Assembly: GCA_963575745.1 (NCBI GenBank)
Contig: CAUYUJ010003969.1
Span: forward strand, 170,479-234,478
Length of the DNA stretch: 64,000 nucleotides
Reading direction: 5' to 3'
Source of the DNA: Prorocentrum cordatum
Lineage: Eukaryota; Sar; Dinophyceae; Prorocentrales; Prorocentraceae
Below the pieces are notes generated by a model. That model was given only the letters and a program-made list of their open reading frames with translations, was not told the origin of the DNA and did no database searches. The translations under genes and the position numbers were made by a program. Shown in pieces: positions 57,076 through 64,000 of the stretch. The first letter of the stretch is position 1. The number at the start of each line of letters is the position of its first letter.

Positions 57076-57339
57076 TCTATGCGCATGCTCTGCGCGCATG
57101 TGGCGGCCAGCTTGGCATGCCCCCCCCCCGAGGGAGATCATGGCGTGTCGCAGCGCGGTCACGCGGGGCGTCTTCTCGCCTGGGTTTCGGGCCCCATATG
57201 CCCCCACGATCTCTGGCTTGGGGAGGTGCGTTGGGGAGAAATGGTGTCGAGGGCTCTGGGCGTGGCTTTTCGCTCCGTCTTTTTGTTTGCGGCGTCGGAT
57301 CTCATGACCATACTTGAGGTTTCCGAACGGGGGTGGATG

Positions 57340-57680
57340 AGGGAGGGTGGGGAGGAGGAGGGAGGAAGGGGAGAGGAGGCGAAGGGAGAGGAGGAGGAGC
57401 AGGAGGAGGAGGAGGAGGAGGAGGAGGAGGAGGAGGAGGATCTTTGGGTCGGGGGTTGGGTGGTGGCCTCCTGGCAGGCTTCAGAAGGTTCGGAGGGGTT
57501 CTGGGGGTACGACCTCCTCCTTCAGCCGCCTCCCTCCCGCTGGGGTTGGGAGAAAACAGGTGGTGGTGGTGGTGGTACTCGTAGTGCAGTTGCGGTAACA
57601 GTCGCTGTAGCAGTAACAGGAGGAGGACGAGGAGGAGGACGAGGAGGAGGAGGAAGAGGAGAAGGAGGAGGAGGAGGAGG
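57340..57680. repeat. GGA tracts around a short unique segment
   Basis: GGA at 57345-57440 and 57617-57680, with a GGT run at 57558-57577. Confidence 0.9.
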
Positions 57681-57954
57681 GCCGAGTTTTTCCGCGACTC
57701 TCTGTCAAGTTGCATGCTTACTTATCCTCCGGCGAGTGTGGCATCAGGAAGTCCAAGAGCATGACTTGGGTGCCCCAGCAGCCTCTGGTGGGTCTGTTTG
57801 TGTAGGCTGTGGCTTTTACGTTTTTTTTTGCTCGACGGCCTTGTGTGCCCCGTGACAGACCAATCGGTGGCCACTGTCTTGGTTGCCGCCACGTTCTCCA
57901 TCACCTCCCCCTCCTTCTCGATTCGGCGGCGAGCCTGGGGGGAAGTGGGAAGGA

Positions 57955-58095
57955 ACGGGCCTTCTTAGAAGACTCGGGGCAGCCGTTTGAGAAATATTGT
58001 GAGCCCTTCCTGAGGACACAGGCAACATTTCAGGAGGCCGCAGCGCTTCTGAGAAGCCCCGCCGCCTTCTGCGAAGTCCTTCTCCCTCTCGCTTC
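57955..58095 (+). CDS. Possible short exon
   Basis: Reads AFLEDSGQPFEKYCEPFLRT and then QATFQEAAALLRSPAAFCEV, helix-like and without repeat bias, ahead of a TCC field. No boundary or family could be established. Confidence 0.25.
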
Positions 58096-58119
58096 CCCCC
58101 CTCGCTCGCCGCCGACCGA

Positions 58120-58960
58120 CTTCTCCTCCTCCTCCTCCTTCTCCTCCTCCTCCTCCTCCTCCTCCTATTCACCTCCTCCTCCTCCTGCTCCTGCTCCCAA
58201 CCACTTCCTCCCCCTCTCCTCCTCCTCGTGGCTCGCCCCCCCCCCCCCCCCCCCTCCCTCCCCCCGCTCCTGCTCCTCCCCCCTTCTTCCCTGCCTTCGT
58301 CTCCTCGTCCTGCTCTACGCCTTCCTCCTCCTCCTCCTCCTCCTCCTCCTCTTCCTCCCCCCCTCCTCCAGCCCCCCCCTTCTCCGCCCCCTCCTCCACC
58401 TCCCGCCTCCTGCTTTCCTCTTTCGGCCTCCCTCGCCATCATCCCTCATGACCCCCTTGTTACTTCTCCTCCTCCTCCTCTTTCTCCTCGTCCTTCTCCT
58501 CCTCCTCCTCCTCGTCCTCGATCTCCTCCTCCTCCTCCTCCCCCTCCTCCTCCGCCTCCTACTCCACCCCTTCTCTTTCATCCCTCCTCGGCCTCCTTCC
58601 TCCTGCACGGAGCTCGGCATCCCTCCCCTCTCCACCACCTCGTCCTCCCACTCCTCAGGGCCCCTATCGGGGCTTCTCCCACGGCTGTGGCGAGCGAGAG
58701 AGAAGAGAAGAGAAGATAGAGAGAGAGAGAGAGAGTCGGGGAGCGGGAGAGGTGGCGGGAGGGGGGAGGAGGAATTGGTCGGGAGGAGAGAGGACAAGGG
58801 ACGGGGGCTGGTGCGCGCGTGGCGTGCGGCGCCCCGCGGCAGGGTGGATCTGGCTTCCCCTGCCCTCCCATTCCCAATCCCCTGCCCTCCTCTCCCCCCC
58901 CCTCCCCTCCTCTTCCCTCCCCTCCCCTCCTCTCCTCTCCTCCTCTCCCCTCCTCTACAA
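58120..58960. repeat. Long TCC/CCT microsatellite field
   Basis: TCC triplets (58120-58600), a poly-C run at 58228-58255, a short GA run (58700-58740), then CCTCC repeats (58870-58960). All long frames here are artefacts. Confidence 0.95.
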
Positions 58961-59089
58961 TTACTTAATATGAACACTACTCTCCCTCTTCCCCTGATGG
59001 CGTCCTGGGAGTAGTAGACCCCCCCCCGCGTACTGATTTTTTACACACAGGATTCCCGGGAGTTGGGTTTTCGCGTGCGTTTTTTTCAA

Positions 59090-59255
59090 AATGCTGCTCT
59101 CGCTGAGGCGCAGGCCTCATTTCTGCTCCCGAATCGTTCCGAATCGTGCTCCCGCTGCAGCGTGGGCCTCATTTTCGGATCGGTGTTTTGCCTCCGTCGT
59201 TCAGGATGGCGTTCTCGCCCCAGCGCGGGCCTCTTTCTCGCGCGCCCATCCGCCC
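59090..59255 (+). repeat. Three degenerate tandem units, ~60 bp
   Basis: TGCTCTCGCTGAGGCGCAGG, TGCTCCCGCTGCAGCGTGGG and CGTTCTCGCCCCAGCGCGGG each followed by CCTC(A/T)TTT (59094, 59151, 59211). Confidence 0.7.
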
Positions 59256-59279
59256 GCCACCACCGCGCTGCACCACGCC

Positions 59280-59478
59280 CCGCCCCGCCGCACGCACACC
59301 CACCGCCACTTCCACCCACCAACGCACGCACGCCGCACGCGCACCACCACCACCGCGCACCGCCACCACCACCGCACTACCCCACCCACCACCACCACGC
59401 TACACCGCGTCACACCACATCACACGCGCGCACACCAGACACACACACGGCACGCACGCACGCACTGCACGCACGCAC

Positions 59479-59534
<56 letters not shown>

Positions 59535-59538
59535 CCGC

Positions 59539-59592
<54 letters not shown>

Positions 59593-59815
59593 CTACCACC
59601 GCCACCACCACCACCGCCATCACGCACGTACGCACCTGGCCCACCACCAAACCACCAAGACGCCACACCACGTCACACCACAGCACACGCGCACACACGC
59701 GCACACACACACACACATACACACCACCACCACAACAACCACAACCACGCACACACGCACGCACGCACGCGCACCACCACCCACTACGCACACGCGCGCG
59801 GAGCCACAGGTCCGC
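59280..59815. repeat. CA/CACG/CAC microsatellite
   Basis: CACG tetranucleotides, a (CA)n core at 59543-59585 and CCA triplets. His/Thr/Arg and Cys/Val frames are artefacts. Confidence 0.97.
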
Positions 59816-59829
59816 TACGACACGCGTCC

Positions 59830-61400
59830 GCGGATAGAGAAAATCAGCGCCATGGTAAGGGATGGGAGGGAGGGGTAGGATGTCAGATGTTGACGCGAGC
59901 GCACCTAACTTGTCCTCCTCCCCTCCCCGCATCTCCCCTCCCCTCCCCCTCCTCTTCCCTCCTCTCCCCTCCCCATCCCCCCTCCGTCCCCCCCCCCCCG
60001 GCTCCGCCCCCCTCCTCTCCCCTCCACTCCCGGGCCTGCGAGTTTGCGAGTATGCGAGTATTGTAACACCTTCCCCGGTCGATATCACAAGCAGGTGAGC
60101 GCCAGCAGCGCTCCCCGATTCTCTCTCTCTCTCTCTATCTCTCTCTTTCTTCTCGGGGCCCACTGCTGCACCGGCACGTCTGCAGGACTGGGTACCCTTT
60201 AGGAGTGTGCACCTGCCTGCTGCCTCTGATGCACGAGCTGCTTGTGAGCACGCCTGCTCCCTTGGCATTCTCGTCTTGTTGCTGGAGCGCCGACAGGTCC
60301 TGCGGACACTTCGTGCTGGGCTCCTCGTCGCCACCGTGCCTGCGGGCTCCTCGTGCCGCCGAGGCGTAGCGGAACCTGGCGCCGCAGCGTCAGGGTCGGT
60401 TCGTGCCCAGTGGTGCCGCCATGGATTTATGGCGATGGGAGAGGTGAGCAGATGAATCCATGGAGTGAGGATGGAGAGTGGCGTATGCCGCTGCAGGACG
60501 GGGGCCTCCCAAAGCTTACAGGAGACGGTGCTTGCTCGCTGCAGGACGTGCTCGCATGTTCTCACACCTGCGCGTTTGTTGTTTTTGTTGCGGTTTGTCG
60601 TTTGGCGCTTCGGGCCTCGGCTGTTCGCCCGGACGTTGCCGCTCTGCAGCGTGCCTTCTGTGGCCTTGGCTCGTGCGTCTTCACGCCTCTCGTTCGGACC
60701 CCGTTCGCCTCTGGGCCGAGCCTGTGGCAGTTTGCGCTTCATGTTAACCCACGCCGAAAGGATCACCACCCGCCAAGCCACCCCTAACCCAACCCGGAGG
60801 CCCCAACTTGCCCTCCACTCCCAGTGGGGGAGGCGTCGGGGAACACTGAAGCAGCACATGTGGAGCCTGTGCACCCACCCCCCCGCCCGTGATGAGGGCC
60901 TTCGGGTTCGGTTGGGGTGGTCTGGTTGGTCCTTCAAGTAAGGCTCCCCTCGCTCCTCTTCCCACCTCGTCCCCCCTCCTTCCTCCCCGGGGAGGGGTGA
61001 CGGACCGCGAGGCGGTGACGTCCGGCACCCCTGGCGCGGTCGCCCTGCGTGCCCCGCGGGGCGAGCGTGCGCCCGCGCCGCGGGGCGCAAACGAGGCCCA
61101 GGGGCTCGAGTCCCAACAGCGAGTTCGATGTGCAAGTCCCCCCTTCTCCACTCCGTCCTCGTTCCTCATCTCTACCTCCCTCCCTTCCTCGCCCCCCATC
61201 CCCCCTCCCCCGCGCCCCCGCCTCAGCCTGTCCTCGTGGGCCCCGCCGCCTCGGGGGCACGCCGCCGCCGAGTGGGCCCTGGCCCTGGCCTTGGTGTTCC
61301 GCCTCCTCTCGTCCCGCCTCCTCTTCCTCCTCCTCCTCGTCCTCGGCGTTCCTCCCTCCCCACCGTTCTCCTTCTCCTGCTGCTCCTCCTCCTCCTCCTC
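59830..61400. other. Unassigned region, mostly pyrimidine-rich then GC-rich
   Basis: Short frames without recognisable domains on either strand. (CT)n occurs at 60121-60150. A TCC tract runs into the N gap. Confidence 0.4.
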
Positions 61401-61500
61401 NNNNNNNNNNNNNNNNNNNNNNNNNNNNNNNNNNNNNNNNNNNNNNNNNNNNNNNNNNNNNNNNNNNNNNNNNNNNNNNNNNNNNNNNNNNNNNNNNNNN
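61401..61500. other. Assembly gap (100 N)
   Basis: Exactly 100 N following a TCC tract, which suggests a scaffold join of unknown true size. Confidence 0.99.
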
Positions 61501-62044
61501 TCGGGTCCCCTCCACTGTTTTGGCCCAGCGACTCCCCGGTCGCGCCAGGGTGTGGAGGGGGGGTCTGGCTCCGGCCAGTCTCATAGGGGAATCCTGCTCT
61601 GTCCGCAAGGGGACTGGGGGGAGCAGGCCAGGGCACCCGCCCCGAAACTCGGGCCAGGTGCCCCGCCCGGTGACGACGGGTGTCCTGTGTCCCCGGCCAG
61701 AGCCTGGCGTGGCTGTCCGGATGGCAGGGGGGCCTCCTCCTTTCGGGGGGGTGTCGGTCCTGAGGCGTAGGACGTACATGCGCCTCTGAGTCCCGCTCTC
61801 CTCCTAGGCCGCTCGAGGTTTGGAGCGGTAGAGGTGCACCAGGTCACTCCCCACACACTGCACATGCCCAGGACTTGTGGTCTTTTTATCTAAAAATATG
61901 TTCAGTGACGCGGTCAATTGGCTATCCAATATTCTCCTCTTCCTCCCCCCCTTTCCTTCCCATTCCCTTCTTCTCCGTATCCGCCTCGTTTCCTATTCTC
62001 TCTTATCTTTGTATAGTTGTTATGTTTTTTTCGCTTTCTTTCTT

Positions 62045-62100
62045 TCTCTCTCTCTCTCTCACTCTCTCTCTCTTTCTATATCTCTTTCTTTCTCTCTTGA
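62045..62100. repeat. (CT)n / CTTT microsatellite
   Basis: CTCTCT and CTTTCT runs. A poly-C run follows at 62200-62219. Confidence 0.9.
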
Positions 62101-62219
62101 GGACACCAAGTTCTGCGTGTACGTTTGGACCGCGCGACAGTAAAGGCACGCGTCACGTTCCGTCAGCACCACGCTTGCCAACGACAGCAACCTCATCGCC
62201 CCCCCCCCCCCCCCCCCCC

Positions 62220-62895
62220 AGCAAGCGAACTTCATGTTTCGCGCGAGGAACTTGTTTTGTTCCACCGCTGGGCTGAACGCCCACGCAGGCAAAGTGCTGG
62301 GATGGGCTCTTAGCGAAAAGCTCCACCATCCAGCGGAGGCTCTCGGTCTCAGCGGCCAACCCTTCGAAACTCACCGCCGGGCGAGGCCTGCAGCGAGTCG
62401 CGTCGACGTTGCTCCGGCAGCGGAGGTCCCGGACCTCCGCCTCCCTGCCGCCGTAGATGCTTGAGCCCGCCGCGCTGTGGCCAGATTTCCCGCAGTGTGC
62501 GCCCCGTTCCGGAAGCACCTGCGTGGGACCCCGCTCCGCTGGGTCCCTGGCGGCAAGCATGTGCACCAGTGGCGCCGACATCCAAACGCCCAGCGCCCAA
62601 ACCCGACACCTTTACAACAGCGCGCTGTTTGCGGCCATTCGTGCCGCAGGACGGTCATGGATATGACAGTGGGCCATGTCTGCCCTCCTCGTCCCAGGCC
62701 GCGCCGTGGAACCCGATGCCACCACACAGCGCGGGGCCCTTCTGAAGCTGCATTGGCAGGTGCGACGGGATACCACTCTCAACGCCAAAGCCGAAGCTGT
62801 CGGTGACCTCGCAGAAGCTTTCCACGGCGGCGGCCTCGTGAGTTTAGTATGGCTAGCCGTCGCCATTCTGGAATGGTTCTGGCCAGCCAACGGCA
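62220..62895 (+). other. Open but unassigned region, possibly decayed coding sequence
   Basis: Several + frames are open for 60-109 codons. [20 protein letters not shown] and [17 protein letters not shown] (about 62733-62895) look coding-like but match nothing I recognise. It may belong to the retroelement remnant downstream. Confidence 0.3.
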
Positions 62896-62899
62896 CGAT

Positions 62900-63030
62900 A
62901 CATGTGTATATATGTGTATATATATGTATATATATATATACATATATATGTATACATATATATATATATATGTATATATACAGATATATACACATATAAA
63001 TGTATATATATATATATGTGTGTGTATGGC
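62900..63030. repeat. (TA)n/(TATG)n microsatellite
   Basis: Alternating TA/TG for about 125 bp, the only long AT-rich tract besides 26110. Confidence 0.97.
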
Positions 63031-63273
63031 GTCCTGGGGCACGCAACTATCATGGTTAAGTCTTCCGTCTGGAATATCCACGGACAAGCGCAGAGCATGA
63101 CAGGGACGTGCCATCCTCCGACGAAGCCCCACCACTGGACACGACCTCGGCGCGGTGGCGGCCGTCAAGCAAAGCTTCAACTATTTCGCTTTTGCCTGGC
63201 CCCAGAGAACCAAAGGCAAGTTTTTTTCGTGCACTGCTTGGCAGCCCGGCCCTGTACACACCCAAAGAAGTGA

Positions 63274-63528
63274 AGGCGGATATTTCGTCCGACCCGCCCC
63301 CCACAGTGCCGGTGGTGCAACCTAGAAGAGCAGGCGCAGGAACAAACCGTTTGGACATGTCCGTGTTGGGCCAACGTACGGAAGGCCCTGGCCGCCATCA
63401 TTTCGGAAAAGCAGTGGAGAGACCTCCCACCACACACGCAACTTTGTGGGCTCCCCAACGAGGGTGCTAAGTTCCTTGGCTTGCAAGCTGATTTCGTCCG
63501 AGAAAAATTCCCATTACCCATCCCTTGA
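63274..63528 (+). pseudogene. LINE-type zinc-knuckle fragment
   Basis: An 84-codon frame without a start codon reads PQCRWCNLEEQAQEQTVWTC and continues PCWANVRKALAAIISEKQWR to a TGA at 63526-63528. The Cys-x2-Cys spacing with a following Cys pair resembles the zinc knuckle found between RT and RNase H in the LINE at 51404-53100, but it lacks the His. Upstream and downstream frames are broken. Probably part of another dead retroelement that continues past the window. Confidence 0.45.
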
Positions 63529-63529
63529 C

Positions 63530-64000
63530 CGACGCCAAAAGGTCAGGATGAATACCACTTCGAGGAGTACGCGGACACAGCCGCGGGAACTAGGTGGGTC
63601 TATGCAGCCACCGGCCCAGCGTGCTCGCACCAAGCCCACCACCTCCTCGCCAGTGCTGCGGTGTGTTGTACGGACCAGAGCACTAGCTAACGCCAGGCGC
63701 TACGGTTTCGCGCAGTCAGCACAACGCGCTGAAACATTGACGCTCCTCCACATCACCGCCACGGCCGAGAGACCCGTCCAATCCACCCGCCCACATCTTC
63801 GTCGACAGCCCAGCCGTCGTCGACGGTTTCGAAGCTCGCCTTGAAGGGCCCCGCGCCCCCAAACCAAAAACTCCAGGGCCGATCTTTGGTAACGAATCCA
63901 TCGGGTGGTCCACGCCAAACCCGGCATGTTCAAAGTCCAAAATGTCGAAAGCCACTTCGAAGAGGAAGGGGCCAACGAAGGATGCATCTCACCAATCGCC
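63530..64000 (+). other. Unassigned right edge
   Basis: Coding-like pieces (DEYHFEEYADTAAGTRWVYA near 63550-63610; PGPIFGNESIGWSTPNPACS near 63870-63930) lie in different frames. They may continue the retroelement remnant. Confidence 0.3.

Noticed and set aside
59280-59815. His/Thr/Arg-rich 248-306 codon frames
   Set aside because: CA/CACG microsatellite; open in all frames because the repeat lacks stops.
61049-61789. Frames running through the N gap
   Set aside because: Translation of N as X; no real continuity can be claimed.

Overview
The window looks like nuclear DNA of a dinoflagellate (inference). Four features support this. Coding blocks are short exons in GC-rich DNA. Most introns can be delimited as AG-ending with GC or GA as well as GT at the 5' side. 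The spacers are dominated by very long GGA/TCC microsatellites. Several proteins belong to types I associate with dinoflagellate gene models (a zinc-binding transposase-like protein, a Rossmann-type protein, EEP/RT/RNase H LINEs). The species cannot be fixed from sequence alone. No rRNA, tRNA, CRISPR array or spliced-leader gene was recognised. There is one 100-base N gap (61401-61500).

Layout. 1-3.65 kb: a damaged low-complexity acidic protein region with a ~99-bp minisatellite and a tandemly duplicated acidic exon. 4.6-16.3 kb: a spread-out coiled-coil gene whose small exons join in phase across introns of 0.3-5.7 kb filled with microsatellites and dispersed repeats; a further helical exon lies at 17.2 kb. 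13.9-15.4 kb: hairpin and foldback repeats. 20.4-25.5 kb: two frame-shifted coding remnants; the second resembles a retroelement first ORF. 26.2-27.0 kb: a 12-bp satellite reading Pro-Ser-Gly-Gln. 28.3 kb: one orphan exon. 30.3-33.1 kb: the endonuclease and reverse-transcriptase part of a decayed LINE. 51.4-53.1 kb: what looks like the missing C-terminal part of the same LINE (zinc knuckle and RNase H). 53.6-54.6 kb: an 89-bp tandem array. 54.8-56.2 kb: a degenerate Pro/Lys/Arg-type repeat field. 56.5-64 kb: mostly microsatellites and unassigned sequence, with one more LINE-type zinc-knuckle ORF at 63.3 kb.

The centre of interest is 33.1-51.4 kb, the block that separates the two LINE halves. 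Its outer edges carry a perfect 17-bp inverted repeat. Inside that is a second 18/20-bp inverted repeat, with a short GGACTACAGGTACC minisatellite between them on each side. Subterminal ATGGATCCG or ATGGAGTCG motifs lie further in. The block contains, all on the + strand: a multi-exon gene with ubiquitin-interacting-like motifs and a basic, NLS-like tail (34.5-39.7 kb); a second multi-exon gene with mostly phase-0 introns (40.2-42.4 kb); a small charged ORF with a frameshift (43.6-44.0 kb); a large zinc-binding transposase-like gene (44.5-47.9 kb); a Rossmann/methyltransferase-like gene 113 bp further on (48.0-49.1 kb); and a small gene interrupted by a 150-bp perfect-ended palindrome (49.55-50.2 kb). 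Four copies of one ~38-bp palindrome occur in the block and I saw none outside it. I interpret the block as a candidate large DNA transposon, nested in a LINE, that carries its own transposase-like and methyltransferase-like genes plus passenger genes. No target-site duplication was found, so this remains inference.

Most long open frames in the window are translations of GGA/TCC, CT, GT/CA or GAT repeats and are not listed as genes.
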